A DNA stretch of 64,000 nt from Babesia bovis T2Bo (GCF_000165395.2 NW_026261572.1:62001-126000); one strand, 5' to 3'; counted from the first letter of the stretch, positions 52,328-64,000 are shown. Notes: generated from the letters alone by a model not told the origin. Translations and numbers: made by a program.

Positions 52328-52594
52328 ATGAGTGCTGATGACTTTGACGCCGCTGTTAAATATGTGTCTAACACTACTACCATGATGGCGTCTAATGACG
52401 ACAAGTTATGTTTTTACAAGTACTACAAGCAGGCCACTGTAGGTGATTGCAACAAGCCGAAGCCTGGCATGCTACAGCTTCAGGAGAAGTACAAGTGGGA
52501 GGCTTGGAATGCTCTGCGTGGCATGTCGACGGAGTCTGCCAAGGAGGCGTATGTAAAATTGCTTGACACATTAGCTCCATCCTGGAGGAATTGA
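52328..52594 (+). CDS. ACBP: Acyl-CoA-binding protein
   Basis: An 88-residue, single-exon protein with the complete ACBP fold: MSADDFDAAVKYV, then DDKLCFYKYYKQATVGDCN, KYKWEAWNAL and SAKEAYVKLLDTL. The Tyr and Lys residues that bind the acyl-CoA (YKYYKQA, KYKWEAW) are present. It buffers long-chain acyl-CoA esters in the cytosol; piroplasms depend on scavenged fatty acids. No signal peptide, so it is the cytosolic form. Length is typical (86-90). Confidence 0.95.
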   Translation: MSADDFDAAVKYVSNTTTMMASNDDKLCFYKYYKQATVGDCNKPKPGMLQLQEKYKWEAWNALRGMSTESAKEAYVKLLDTLAPSWRN

Positions 52595-54183
52595 TTTATA
52601 CTGTCGCGTTACCACTGCAAAAAGCGCCAAGAATGTAGCTTGGTTTATATTGCGAAATAACTATGTTGATTGATATGTCGTTTTCATAATGTAAGGTGTT
52701 GACTCATTCCGGTGGGAACAAAACACCTACAAATTGACACGATTACTTTTGTATATATACTACACTCGCATCTTTATGTATGCTTTTGGGACAGATACCA
52801 ATCCGGTACTTGGTGCTTTAGGGGCATTCGTTAGTTTGTGCCATTCTAATCCCACTCTGTAGTCCAAATCACAGTGAAATACCTATCCCACTGTGTTTTG
52901 TAATCAGGTTAATCGTGTGCTACCCGAGGCACATGTCCGTCTGTTCGGGCGTACCTGCGTCACACTTACTCAATATAGTTAATATTGCTTTACTATTGTT
53001 CTACATTGTTAGTTTCATATCAGTGGGCATGCGACTGTAGATGTCAATGGCTCAACTGTTATCTGTTGGCGGCAGCTGCTAAGGGTTGCATAGCGTATAC
53101 ACTTATGATCTGTAATTCACATACATTCGACACATTGATCCACTTTAGATATATTGCATAGATTGTGCACTGCTGATCTGCTGATTACACATATATGGGT
53201 TACGGTCTGGACCCCTTCATTCATACTGGGATCTAGGGATCGTTTTGGGTCTCAGCACTGCATCTAGTGAATATCAGCGATCTTATATAATCGCTTGTTG
53301 AATTATTTATGATCTAATAATCTTTATTCAAGATTAATGTTTTGGATCAGTGCACTTGGTATACTACTATAGTATGCGATTGTTCAGGGGAGTAATAATC
53401 GGGCTGTCTTCTATATTTGGTATCATTCTCAGATGATTATATATTGAAATTTGCATTTTGGAAATGATTTTTGGGTGGTTGAGTATATGATTGATTAGGA
53501 TATTGCTCTCCAGTGGAATGGATGTTGGATATTTTACAAGAATTATTAGCAAATAAAAATATTTATCTTGAAATACATCTGTATACGTCGGTATTTATCA
53601 CTTTCGGGATTATTTATTCCCGGTATGTGCAAGAGTGCTAAATGTGTACGGCAGCGTATTGATCTTCCTGTACGCCTATTCTTTTTTCGTGGATATGATA
53701 TGGCATTGGTTATTACTTTTACATTGTACATGAAACAATTTTACAGTTACACATTTTGTGTAAATTAAAGATTCTTATTATTTTTTATCGATCATTGGGG
53801 TGTATATGCAGGTGTCTACGTATGTGTACTGGTAAAACCAATAAAGTAGGGTTTGAAAATTTGGCAAGAACATTATTCCATGTTGTTCATTGTGTATGTA
53901 CTTGTTGTTAATTGATATATATTTATTAGGGTACCTAGAAAATCTGGTTATACCTTACTTACTGAGGTATACATACCCTTCATTGCAGTTCATCTTCTTG
54001 GATGTTTATATTTTTTACGGGTCCTATTAATGCAGTCTTGTTTATATATTTGTTCTATAGGCTCTTGACATCAACCGTTATCAAATCTATCAATCTTGTG
54101 TATATTTCTTGTAGGATCACAGGTACTCTTACTATTTTTTATTTTTTAAAGGAGTTATCCTGTGCTTACCAATACGTATAACC
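52595..54183. other. Long intergenic region upstream of ApiAP2 gene
   Basis: About 1.6 kb of AT-rich sequence with only short open frames in poor context (for example 53367-53552 minus, a low-complexity Ile/Asn-rich frame). I see no tRNA, rRNA or family signature. A long 5' UTR or promoter of the transcription-factor gene is likely. Confidence 0.5.
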
Positions 54184-56523
54184 ATGATGGAGGGTGATGA
54201 AGGAGACGCTAGTTTAGTTTTTGAGGCTTCCCGTCGCCTGGATAACGATGACCTTACTCATCACATGGATGTTGAACCTTCTCCTTGTACAACGTCGTTA
54301 AAGGCTGATAGTGATACTCTTGAGGACTTGTTAAGCTGTATAGAGAAGTGGCAGAACACCCCTGTCGGCAGTCCTTTGAATAAACAGGTTCCCATGGTCA
54401 ATGTTGATGAACCCTTGGTTGACATTGATGTCATCCAGGACAATGGAAGCGACGTATCATTCAATGGCATGTCTAATCAATGTCATGAACATTTACATGG
54501 GATTCCAGTGTCTAGTTCTGGATCAGTACAAGGTGTTAATCAACATGGCCTTCTTCGTAATCACCTCCTTTCATTTCTTGATGTTCCAATTCAATATCCC
54601 TTATCCTCTGACCCCCAAATGGGCGTCATGGATTCAACGAAGTCTAGAAATATTGAACCCTTAAAATCTGTGTTCGAGTTACCTTCTGATAAAAATTCGG
54701 AGGATCACAAATGTAGTCGTGAGGAATTTAATTCAATGAAGCATTCTGAAGTTAGGCCTGCGTTACATGGGCCATTGAAAGTTGAAAATGAAGTTATATT
54801 TGATGAAGAGGATCGAATGAAGTTATCCGTACCGCTTCCGCAAACCACTTTAAGCGAAAGTGCTCGTTTCGGTACCCCTATAGAACCCCGTATAAAACGC
54901 AGTTTACATGAATCTCTAGGCACATGTACAATTCCTTTGCAGAACCTAAAGCTCCAATTCCAGCTACGTGGCTCCGAACCTCATGATCTTTCCAAGGAAT
55001 GTGATATCATGGGTTCAATCACACCACGCAATGCTCGTAAGCGATTGGAGTATTTTCCCGTTCAGGCCCCTAAGCGAATGGTCCACCGTAGGATCTCTAA
55101 TCCAGGCTCCCGTGTTCATGTAGTTCCCGCACCTTGTGAAGGCGCATCTCACATGAAATCAGGCTCCCAGGGACCTCTGTATGAAGTACATAACGACAGG
55201 GAGTCATCACTGAACAAAACTACGCTCTCACATGATGGATTATTAGTACCCCCTCGTACCTTTAGCAATGGCGGCTCTTTATCATGGACCTATCCTGAAG
55301 ACGACCCCTTTGACGGTGAGTGCAACTTGGTATATTTGGGTAGTTGTGAAAACTCCACCGAGGAGCGTTTAAGTGACAGTGAGGAGAACCCTCTTTTACA
55401 TCAGGGTACTCCTGATCCCAACCCCCTTATAACGGCGAATGACATTGCTAATTACGGTCGTGGCAATTCAATTCAGGGTTGCCAAATACCGGTATCAACC
55501 CAGGATCCTCAGGCTTCTCGTTTTTTAAAGGATGTATCTATAAACTGCCAGATAGACCAAATTCGTGCTCTTGGTTCTCGTGTAAAGCGAGTTCCTAAGG
55601 AACGCGTCCCACAGACTCATAGTGTGGAGGTATACGCTCAGATGGCTGCTGAGTTTGAGAAGATCCGTGGTGTATGTTACTGCCGTAGTGACAATTCGTG
55701 GACTGCTTGGTGGACTGACCGTGGTCGTAACCGCAAGAAGGCCTTTAAGGTATCGCGTTTCGGGTTTCACGAGGCTCGTAAGATGGCCATTGAGCATCGT
55801 GAGGCAATTCATCAGAAATCCCTGCTACCTATAGAGAAACGCTTAACCAAGGAGCATGCCGTTGAGGAGCCACTGGTTTCTGACGTTGACGTCACTCCTC
55901 GTCCTGCTCTTTCGGAATACTCCAATAGTATCACCAGCTCGCCCATATCATCACCTGTTAAAGGCGTTGGTTTCAGCCGTATGCAAACTCGTGGAGCTCG
56001 TGGTCGTCCCTATGTTCCAGGTTCTCAGCGCATGATGTCTACGACACATGATGCTGGCGCAGTGGTGGCTACTGACGAATTCGATTTGAATTCAATGGTA
56101 ACGCCTCGTATTGACAGTGACCACAATGTGAATGATACCTGTGACATGTCACAACCCAAGGTCCATGGTGACCTAGATATCAATAAAGTACATCCCGAGA
56201 AGCGGTTAGTATCTTCTATTGATGATGCAATTGCCTCTAGTAGCACTACGGCCAACAGTCCTGATTTCGGATCATCTGGTATGTCGATAACTCCCAAGGG
56301 CCACTTTACTTTAAATTCTGATGTCTTGGACATGATGAAGTTGGATTCTCGTTCTAGGAGTACTTTGGAGGCTGCTATATCTAATCTTGTTTGTGGTGTT
56401 GACACTACTCATCTACCTACTGGCGTTTCGGTTCAGGTTTTACCTCAGTTAGCTCTAGCTTCTGAGGGTCAGAATGTAAGTGTCATTCTGGTGATGCACC
56501 CTGAACATCAAGGATGTCGGTAG
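54184..56523 (+). CDS. ApiAP2 transcription factor with ACDC domain
   Basis: A 779-residue single-exon protein. One AP2 DNA-binding domain lies near residues 492-540 (RGVCYCRSDNSWTAWW, KKAFKVSRFGFHEARKMAIEHRE), with the strand-strand-strand-helix pattern of the family. Near the C-terminus, about 705-775, is a second block (DVLDMMKLDSRSRSTLEAAI, THLPTGVSVQVLP) resembling the ACDC domain that accompanies AP2 in many apicomplexan factors. The rest is low-complexity, Ser/Pro/His-rich and acidic, with short basic stretches (RKRLEY, RVKRVPKERV). The protein should be nuclear and set stage-specific expression. It sits upstream of a JmjC demethylase on the same strand. Confidence 0.88.
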   Translation: MMEGDEGDASLVFEASRRLDNDDLTHHMDVEPSPCTTSLKADSDTLEDLLSCIEKWQNTPVGSPLNKQVPMVNVDEPLVDIDVIQDNGSDVSFNGMSNQCHEHLHGIPVSSSGSVQGVNQHGLLRNHLLSFLDVPIQYPLSSDPQMGVMDSTKSRNIEPLKSVFELPSDKNSEDHKCSREEFNSMKHSEVRPALHGPLKVENEVIFDEEDRMKLSVPLPQTTLSESARFGTPIEPRIKRSLHESLGTCTIPLQNLKLQFQLRGSEPHDLSKECDIMGSITPRNARKRLEYFPVQAPKRMVHRRISNPGSRVHVVPAPCEGASHMKSGSQGPLYEVHNDRESSLNKTTLSHDGLLVPPRTFSNGGSLSWTYPEDDPFDGECNLVYLGSCENSTEERLSDSEENPLLHQGTPDPNPLITANDIANYGRGNSIQGCQIPVSTQDPQASRFLKDVSINCQIDQIRALGSRVKRVPKERVPQTHSVEVYAQMAAEFEKIRGVCYCRSDNSWTAWWTDRGRNRKKAFKVSRFGFHEARKMAIEHREAIHQKSLLPIEKRLTKEHAVEEPLVSDVDVTPRPALSEYSNSITSSPISSPVKGVGFSRMQTRGARGRPYVPGSQRMMSTTHDAGAVVATDEFDLNSMVTPRIDSDHNVNDTCDMSQPKVHGDLDINKVHPEKRLVSSIDDAIASSSTTANSPDFGSSGMSITPKGHFTLNSDVLDMMKLDSRSRSTLEAAISNLVCGVDTTHLPTGVSVQVLPQLALASEGQNVSVILVMHPEHQGCR

Positions 56524-57747
56524 TGGCCATATTTTTGCGGGGATTCTCATGTTGAATGCAGTAGGGGTATATATTTCCATAGTTGTGACTACGGATAGTG
56601 TCGCATTAAGTGGCTGTTTTTTAAGCCACGGGGATAGTGCGCAGCAACTTAGGCGCGTCCCATATATTAAGCATAAATATAATACATTGTATAGGTAATT
56701 CATGTTTCTTTGTTATTTAGGTCTATGTATTAGTTTGTGAAATTCTGTATTATGGTACATTGGCTTTATCAAGCCGCAATGATCTATTGTCAGCTTGGTA
56801 TTCATTTACCAAGCATACTAGCATGCAATATGTAGTGATCGTCTGTATTGAATTGTGTATTTTATATAGTGCTTTGTGACATATTGGCAATTTGTGATAT
56901 TAATTGGTCATTAGCGTTTCCACATATGTAATAGGGATATAAGCTGTTTATATCTGCACTACTCAGTTTAGAGATACATCTAGACTACATACACTATAGT
57001 TGTTCGTGGCCATTAATGCACTTTTTATGTAGGCCACCTCATCCTAGTGGCGATGTGGTATGTCCTATGGGCATTGCGTGTTTGGAATACCAATTACAGG
57101 GACATCGGTTAGCTTATAGAGACCAATAAGCACATGATATCTAGACATATATCTCGTTTGTAAACCCTTTAAATCCATACTTATATATATGCTTCATGTA
57201 TGGAGTAACATGCCCCTGCATACATTGGTTATTAGTACAACAGTGTTTGGGAGACAAATTTTTCTGACTTTTGTAGATTGTGTCACAGTTTCTTGGGGGG
57301 ATTTTGAAATAACCCGTTTGCTTATTGGTGTGCGTTATTGTTTGGCTATGTGCATGCTTATATTACATTGCGTACATTGTAAAATGTAGTCTTCCGTTGA
57401 TATTTCCATGGTAAAGGTGTTGTTTAGGCCATTGCGTTTGTTTGGTTACGTCTGGTGTCGTAAGTGTCGCTGTCCGTTTTGATGCTTCCTGGTTCTACGT
57501 CGGGCTCTTGATGGAACTTCATCTTGTAATTACTGGTGTATTATCTACTGAAATTCTGTCATTTTGCCACTTAGTTACATATATGTTATGAACCGTTCAT
57601 TTCTCTAGTTAAAAAGACTAGATATATACCCCGTCTGTACATGTTTGGCTAAAGGTCAAAATTTGAGTGTCATATTCATTTTTACACCTTGGTTCTAATT
57701 TGGATAGGATTGTATGCGGGACGTAATTTGGTTATGTTTATTTACCG
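56524..57747. other. Intergenic region, ApiAP2 / JmjC
   Basis: About 1.2 kb of AT/T-rich sequence with no convincing frame. The ORF at 57189-57389 has no family signature. Likely 3' UTR and promoter. Confidence 0.5.
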
Positions 57748-60288
57748 ATGGGCAAATGGTCTACTGATTCGCCGAGTCCTAGACATGCGTCAGCGTCTCC
57801 TGATGCAGATGACGATCCCGATTGGTCTTCATCTCGAGAAAAAGATAAAGAATCAAGTAAATCTTCAAGTGGGTTACGTCGTAGTTCTCGGGTTATTAAG
57901 CGTCCTTCTGTTTTTACGGTAGTCCATGAGGAGCGCGGTGACCGTGATGTCAGGGCTGCTATAAAGCGTAGTCGTGTGGTACGTTTGGTGTTTCCAACAT
58001 ATTTATTCCTATAGGAAACTCAGCATTTAAACATTGATTACGCGTCTCTCCCTGAGGTTCCCACTATACAACTCACTGCTGATGAATTCGTTGATCCAGT
58101 GACTGTATGGAATAAATACTATCCTTTGGGTATGTTTGTCACTAGAGGCTTGTTTATGCCCTGCAGGCATCAAATATGGCGCTATAAAACTCGTGCCTCC
58201 CAAAGGATGGCACGGCATGTGTCCACTTGACCTTAACCGTATGAAATTCAAAGTGCGTGAGCAGCAGTTACGTCACTTATCAAATGGCACTGTATGTTTT
58301 GTCTGTGATGTTTATCATACTCAGGGATTCTCTCATCCTGGTTATGACTGGGACTGTCATCACATGCGCTTATCAGATTCTCGGTTACTGAAGGATATTT
58401 TTGGCACCAGTATTCCAGCTGCTAAAGATGTGGAGAATGAGTACTGGCGCATTGTCCGTTCTGGTGACCGTGATTTAACCGTGAAATACGGTGCTGATTT
58501 GAACGTATATTCCCCGGAATATGAGGAGTACCTTGTAGACGTCTCTAAAACTTGTTACTTCGATGACCCATGGAATCTAAAGAATCTGTCGAAATCTCCA
58601 GGGTCACTGTTACGTTATGCTCAGCATCCTATCCCTGGTGTCACCAGTCCGTGGCTATATATAGGTAATTCAACGACGTGATCTCCTATAAATTACAGGA
58701 ATGGGTTTAACTTCATTTTGTTGGCACACTGAGGACAATTACTTTGGTGCTGTTAACTACCATCACTTTGGTGCCCCAAAGGTATGGTTTTATCTAGTCC
58801 TTTGCATTCACTGCAGATATGGTATGTAGTTCCGCCTAGTAAGGCTGGTCGTCTTGAGTCATTACTGAAGAACTACTGTTCTCGTGAGGGTGATGAGTTT
58901 GCTATGTATAGCCTTCGTATTCAAGTTCCTCCCGATGTTGTTGTTTCTAACGGTATTCCAGTATATCGTTTAGTTCAGTCTGCTAATGAGTTTGTGTTTG
59001 CCTGGCCTCGTGCATTTCACTCTGGCCTGAATGTGGGTTACAATTGCAATGAGGCTTGTAACATAGCACCTGTTTCTTGGTTGCCTATGGGTTACCGTGC
59101 TTTGTTGAATTATCGTTTTTACCGGAAGACTTGTATATCATATTTCACACTTGTTATGAGTGGTGTTTGCCACTACCGCGACATGTCGGCTTCTGATTTA
59201 AATTACATGATTGACGCACTCTTGCTACTTATTGCACAGGGTAAGTCTTTAGAGGTTGGAAACATGTTCTGCAGAGTTCGACGATCGTAGTAGTGTTACT
59301 TACCCACGTGTCCAGATGTACCTGTATTTGGGTGCCTCTGATGCCTTCAATGTTGAATATCTATTCGAGAAGGCCTGTAGCCAGCACGGTACGTTGGGAG
59401 ATAGAGTCTCTGAAATCGCTGTAGATTTTGACCCTGCTGGTTTTGTTCGCGCTCTTGAGCTTTTATGTAGTTCCTCTGAGGACGAGTTTCTTGAGGGCTG
59501 CAATTTGTTGTGTAACGTATCCATGAAGGACTGCGACCTTTGCGATACTCCTACGTTTGGAAGTGAGTTGTCTAGTCTGAATTTCACATGGCATAGGCTG
59601 CATAACTTGTGCCCATAGCAATTGTACCGTCTGTATTACTTGCTACAAGTACCACCCTTGCAAGTGTTCCACTCGGGTTGTTTTGTATCGTTACCCACTA
59701 CAAGCTCTTGACCGTATGGTATACATTTTGAAGCGCGAGTTTGTGAAAAAGGTAGGTATTTTATAAAGGAGTCAGATTTTACAGACTTGCGATGAATGGA
59801 GCTCTCCTGGGGATTATCGCATTGTTCCCTCTGAGATGTTGTTTGATGTGGATTCCGGATCACTATTTAGTGTGTCCAAGTTGTTACGTCAGGGTGATAT
59901 TGCTCTCCCTGACGTTTGTACATCTACCCCTACTAAGTCATTTGAGCAGGTGAACTCTGATGTAGAGAACCTTGCTACTACGGATTACGTTACTTCCTGT
60001 GAATCACTTTGCAATTTAGCTATGGGAGATGTTTGTGAATGGGATTCTTCTTGGTTTGATGATATAACTGCTGCGTTTCATCGCTGGTACAATGGTTCTC
60101 GCAGTGTACAGCGTGAGGGCGAAGAGTCAATATATGGCGAAATCACTTTTACAGAGCCTTGCAGTATAACGGATGGTACGTTCAATGTTGTAAACCATCC
60201 CCGTGCTCTTGCCACAATCACGAAATTTACTGTTCGTTACCTCATGCTGTCACTTGAGGAGGACTGCAACTACCTTCCGCAGCAATAA
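57748..60288 (+). CDS. JmjN/JmjC histone demethylase with zinc finger
   Basis: Eight exons (57748-57978, 58015-58129, 58167-58664, 58699-58781, 58817-59240, 59275-59562, 59597-59751, 59785-60288) give 765 residues. A basic, Ser-rich N-terminus leads to a JmjN motif (DEFVDPVTVWNKYYPLGI, YGAIKLVPPKGW). The JmjC domain has the Fe(II) ligands in CWHTEDNYFGAV (His, Glu) and AFHSGLNVGYNCNEACN (His), plus the 2-oxoglutarate Lys in HHFGAPKIWY, matching the KDM4/KDM5 type. A Cys-rich finger follows (CNLLCNVSMKDCDLCD, CITCAHSNCTVCITCYKYH). It should remove methyl groups from histone lysines. The tail has no further domain. All introns are 33-37 bases. Confidence 0.9.
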
Positions 60289-61818
60289 TCTACCTTTACC
60301 CATTTTAACTTTGTTGGTGGCTCATAATGTAATATGGCTACTTTAGATACATTAATAATGTCTACTCATTGTGTTAGTTAACTGGATTCCATTGTAATGG
60401 CAATCCGTGCTACCAGAGAGATGCCCTAGTACGGCTTACCCAGTGGACAGGGTCCTGTTAAAGTATGACACAGTGTGAATACCATTTACCTGAGCAATAT
60501 TTCCTGGCTCTGCCCATGCGATTAGTATGTCTGTCCTGTACGTTCACTGGCATGGTGTCATGACATTAATACACGTTCCTACCTCTATTGAAGGGATATA
60601 CGATATCATCAGTCCCGTTTAGTATTACTTTAAATTCCCTTCCATATGTCTTGTAGTTTTGGAAGCAGTTTGCCGCAAAAATCGCGGGTAATTGCGGTAC
60701 GTCCAGGAGGAGCGTAAGGTTAGCGAAAGCAAGTCTATGTTATCATGTTGGTTCTTTAAAATCCTTACCCCGGTGCTGTTGACATTGGTGTAACTTAGGA
60801 ATAGTCTATACTGAACTATGTGATCATATGGCCATACGTCGCTTCGGATGGGGATGTGCAGGTAGTAAGTTTATATTATAATGGATCACTACAAGTACTA
60901 ATAGACATTAAGGCTACACACCACTACAGGTGTATATATATATTGGCAGTCTAAGTCCACTATTATCATGAAATAGCTTTTGTAGTGGATACAACCATGT
61001 GTACTCAATAAACAACATAGTATACCCCGTGTGTAATTCGTATGTATTTGTTGTACTGTTCTACTCGCGTTACTGCCACTAGTGACTTTCTATTTGCCCT
61101 GGAATGCCACCTGTTGTGGACCTACTTCATTGGTCTTATTAGCGTCAATCATACCACTTCACCCCAATGTGCCAAAATATGTTGTTTAACATAGCGTATC
61201 CTGCTTTTATATCAATTTAGATATCTAGATTCTATTCAGGGTACCTATTTTTCCCATGTCTCTGTAGTCTGTCTGGGTTTAGTTTAATAAGCGTTATTAG
61301 TACATCCTCCAGGGGCACCTATACATTATACAACTTCCTTCAGTATAGCCTAGATGATTTATTCAGAAAATACTGTCTACATTCATGCCGAAATGGCTGA
61401 AATACTCTGCGAGATTCCCCCACAGTTGGCATTGTTTTATTTGTTCTCTAGCGTTACATTCCTATGCCTTTCTTGCTGAGGAGGTACCCTTTCTTGTGGT
61501 TATTATTTACCAGAATCGGCCTTGTGGTGTAGTCGTGCGCTTAGTCTCTTTGGCGTGCTTGCACAGCGTGGCTTCTAGTCCTCGCGACACTCCGCAGGTG
61601 TTGAAATATGCTTATTGAAGTGGTTTATATGTTTACTACATCTTCCAGTATGAAGTTAATGTAGTAAAAGTGGAAGGTGTATGCATGACTTATTGAAATC
61701 TCTGTTAGTTTTGTATCACAGGATATTGCCTGAGCTGTTATATAACGTAACTTAAGTGTTACCTGGTTAACTTCGCCAAGTTTCGTCTTGATGACATATC
61801 GCAATATATAGTGCCAGG
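60289..61818. other. Long intergenic region, JmjC / importin beta
   Basis: About 1.5 kb. A 77-codon plus-strand frame at 61385-61618 has a hydrophobic start (CFICSLALHSYAFLAEEVP) and contains a possible in-frame 30-base intron, but nothing identifies it. Otherwise no gene or RNA is seen. Confidence 0.45.
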
Positions 61819-64000
61819 ATGGATACTAACTTATTGAACATCCTGGCTGCTTGCTTGATGCCTTCGGCGCCTACGTTTGCTGAGGCTCAGCGTCAGTTAG
61901 GTGAGATGCGCGAGCGTCATTTACCGGACTTTGTTCGTGCTCTGTGTGACGTGATAGCGAATCCGCATGTTGACCGTGACATTCGTCAGCTTGCTGGTGT
62001 CCTGTTGAAGAATTGTTTTCAGCGTGACCCTAAGTGCCACGATGCTAGCAGAAACGTGCTACTTCAAGTTCCTGAGGATTGTTTGCGTTACATCAAGGTC
62101 CAGCTGCTGAATGTAATGAAATCTGGTGGCGAGACCCAATCATCCTTGGCTTCGTGCTATGTGATATCACGTATAGCTGAGCTTGAGTTGCGTCGTAACG
62201 GTTGGCCCGAATTTTTCGATATTATCATTGGCATGATTGACCCTAATGACGTTGAGGCATGCCGCAATTCACTTACGTGCCTCAGGTATCTTATAGAGGA
62301 CCTCGCATCAGTATTTTACAACCAGGGCGTTGCGTTTCTATCCAAGGCAGAATCGGATCGTTTACTTACATCTATCGTAAAGGGTGCCTTTATGTCTGAC
62401 ACCCAGAGTCGTCGCACTGTGATGATATGTATGCAGCACATATTACCTTTCGTGGACAGTAATATGGCCATACCCAATGAACGTGACACCATCGTCCAGG
62501 CTATATGTTACAACAGTGGGCCTTCTAATCCCAGCAATTTACGTGCCGCTGCTAATGACTGTCTAGTCCAGCTCGTTACCGACTACTACGAGGTAATTGG
62601 GCCCTGCTTGCAGTATATAGTCCCGTTACTGTGGGAGGGTATAGACACTCGCATTGAGGAGGTTGCCATCCCAGCCTTTGAGTTTTGGAACACCATTTGC
62701 GAGACTGAGATAGCTTTATCCTATGAGAACTCAGAGTCCAACCAGCACATCATTCAGCAGGTCATATCATATTTGCTACCCAAGATACTATTCACTATGA
62801 CGTTACATGAATTTGAGGACTTTGACAGTGACACTTGGACTTTACCCATGGCTGCTGGTGTATGTCTATCGCTATGCTCCCAGGCAGTCAAGAACGACAT
62901 TGTCCCATCGGTTTTACAATTTATCAACGAGAACTTCCACCACGCTCAGTGGAATTGCCGTGAGGCTGCAGTGCTAGCTTATGGATACATAATGGAAGGC
63001 CCGGATGCCGATACTTTGCGGTTGTTAGTACGCGATTCCTTTGATCGTTTATGTGACGTTTTGGATGATCCGTCTATAGCCGTTCAGGACACTGCTGCTT
63101 GGACTATTGGCCGCATAGCCAGTTTCCACTGTGCTGTGATATTACCTCACCTGGGATCCTTGGAAGACCCTGGTAGCAACATTTGCAAGATTATGCGTGC
63201 TCTATTCAAGCCAGCTCGTGTAGCTGCCAACATATGTTGGTTTTTCCACGAGCTTGCTGAGGGCCTGGGACAGATCGAGGCCTCTAGGTACATGCTTGAT
63301 GCCATGTTCCCGAAGATATGTGATGCTTTGGTACACCGTGCTAACATGGACGACTGCATGGAACGCAATCTGTTCTCTTCTGCCTACAGCAGCTTGGCTA
63401 ATGTCATAACCAATGTCAGTGACCAGTGCAGACCTCAGATGTCCGGTATGCTGGAACACTTCGAACGTGTATTGGCCCAGTCAGTGGTTGCCTCTGACCA
63501 CAGTGCTGAGGGTCGCTCTCGCCAAGAAACCGTTTGCGGTGTGATACAGGTGCTACTAACTCGCGTTGAGTTTTTACCAAATACGCAGTCACTGTGGCTC
63601 AACCTATTTGCTATACTACAGGACGACCTAAGTGAGGATGCCCTACTCACTGCCAGCGCTTTGTTAAATCGCATGGGTAACTCTGAGTTTACCCCTTACA
63701 TGCAGAGGCTGGTTGATATAGTCATTACTGGTTTGCAAAGGACTGATTTGACTAATGCGTGTAAAGCTTGCATCGAGTTGGCCAGCGACATGGCCCGTGT
63801 GATGGACCGTCACATACAGCCCTATGTACCTCAGTTAATGGAACTTCTACTGGGTACCTTATCTGATATTAACACCCACCAGAAGCTTAAGCCGGCTATC
63901 GTCACTGCTTTGGGTGATATTGCCATGGCATCGGGTAGCGGTTTCAATAACTTCGTGGAACCGTCCATGCGATTATTGCTCCAGGCTGCTGGAACATCGT
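61819..64000 (+). CDS. KPNB1: Importin subunit beta-1 (partial, 3' end outside window)
   Basis: An open frame of 727 codons from the ATG at 61819 with no stop before the window end. It starts with an importin N-terminal domain (FAEAQRQLGEMRERHLPDFV, IRQLAGVLLKNCF), followed by HEAT repeats (WNCREAAVLAYGYIMEGPD, VQDTAAWTIGRIASFHC, YVPQLMELLLGTL). The WNCREAA...GyimeGP and VqDTaAWTiGRi blocks are diagnostic of importin beta-1, which carries cargo with importin alpha through the nuclear pore. Family length is about 870, so about 140 residues are missing beyond the window. No intron in this part. Confidence 0.95.
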   Translation, partial: MDTNLLNILAACLMPSAPTFAEAQRQLGEMRERHLPDFVRALCDVIANPHVDRDIRQLAGVLLKNCFQRDPKCHDASRNVLLQVPEDCLRYIKVQLLNVMKSGGETQSSLASCYVISRIAELELRRNGWPEFFDIIIGMIDPNDVEACRNSLTCLRYLIEDLASVFYNQGVAFLSKAESDRLLTSIVKGAFMSDTQSRRTVMICMQHILPFVDSNMAIPNERDTIVQAICYNSGPSNPSNLRAAANDCLVQLVTDYYEVIGPCLQYIVPLLWEGIDTRIEEVAIPAFEFWNTICETEIALSYENSESNQHIIQQVISYLLPKILFTMTLHEFEDFDSDTWTLPMAAGVCLSLCSQAVKNDIVPSVLQFINENFHHAQWNCREAAVLAYGYIMEGPDADTLRLLVRDSFDRLCDVLDDPSIAVQDTAAWTIGRIASFHCAVILPHLGSLEDPGSNICKIMRALFKPARVAANICWFFHELAEGLGQIEASRYMLDAMFPKICDALVHRANMDDCMERNLFSSAYSSLANVITNVSDQCRPQMSGMLEHFERVLAQSVVASDHSAEGRSRQETVCGVIQVLLTRVEFLPNTQSLWLNLFAILQDDLSEDALLTASALLNRMGNSEFTPYMQRLVDIVITGLQRTDLTNACKACIELASDMARVMDRHIQPYVPQLMELLLGTLSDINTHQKLKPAIVTALGDIAMASGSGFNNFVEPSMRLLLQAAGTS

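Noticed and set aside
53367..53731. Minus-strand ORFs in the ApiAP2 upstream gap
   Set aside because: Low-complexity Ile/Asn-rich frames in AT-rich DNA.
61385..61618. 77-codon ORF before importin beta
   Set aside because: Hydrophobic start is suggestive, but no family and poor context; not called as a gene.
1..64000. tRNA, rRNA, CRISPR arrays and insertion sequences
   Set aside because: I scanned the gaps by eye and saw no cloverleaf with box A/B, no rRNA stretch, no spaced repeats and no transposase; tRNAscan or Rfam would be decisive.

Overview
This window looks like nuclear chromosomal DNA of a piroplasm, most likely a Babesia (B. bovis or a close relative). The evidence is about 21 tightly packed protein genes on both strands, many very short introns (mostly 33-38 nt), nuclear genes for apicoplast proteins (derlin, NifU-type, plastid-type L33), an ApiAP2 factor, a fragment of the ves1/VESA1 variant-antigen family and a cluster of multi-transmembrane (mtm-like) genes. 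The species call is inference; no rRNA or other marker is present. I rebuilt exon joins by hand from frame continuity, GT/AG sites and family motifs, so ends of individual exons may be off by a base or two.

Layout. 1-1.2 kb: 3' end of a coiled-coil gene (+). 1.5-12.7 kb: CCT6 chaperonin (-), ATP12 assembly factor (+), GFAT (-), an Eps15-like EH protein (+), Nop4/RBM28 (-), a small two-exon gene (-) and Cgr1 (-). 13.6-17.7 kb: a large secreted zinc metalloprotease whose stop codon overlaps the start of an apicoplast derlin (+). 17.9-21.5 kb: a helical-repeat protein, Ste24 CAAX protease and proteasome alpha subunit PSMA1 (all -). 22.4-30.5 kb: an accessory island of mtm-like membrane proteins, a broken ves1 fragment and further degenerate coding sequence. 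31.9-36.5 kb: OPA3, NOA1/YqeH GTPase and DBP5 helicase (all -). 37.0-39.5 kb: two secreted proteins (+) around a TVP23 gene (-). 39.7-49.0 kb: CTR9 (-), a RAP-domain protein (+), apicoplast NifU (-), a second helical-repeat protein (+) and a PP2C phosphatase (+). 49.2-52.6 kb: COQ8 (-), apicoplast L33 (+), acyl-CoA binding protein (+). 54.2-64.0 kb: ApiAP2 factor, JmjN/JmjC demethylase and importin beta (cut by the window end), all +.

Functions. Most genes are housekeeping: folding, amino-sugar synthesis, ribosome biogenesis, proteasome, prenyl-protein processing, mRNA export, Paf1-complex transcription, chromatin and nuclear import. Several serve the mitochondrion (ATP12, OPA3, NOA1, COQ8, RAP and helical-repeat proteins). 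The 22-30 kb island is the only stretch that looks fast-evolving, with surface-type membrane proteins and eroded variant-antigen sequence embedded in conserved genes.

Several single open frames hide short introns whose length is a multiple of three (Ste24, TVP23, the RAP protein), so open frames alone give wrong proteins here.
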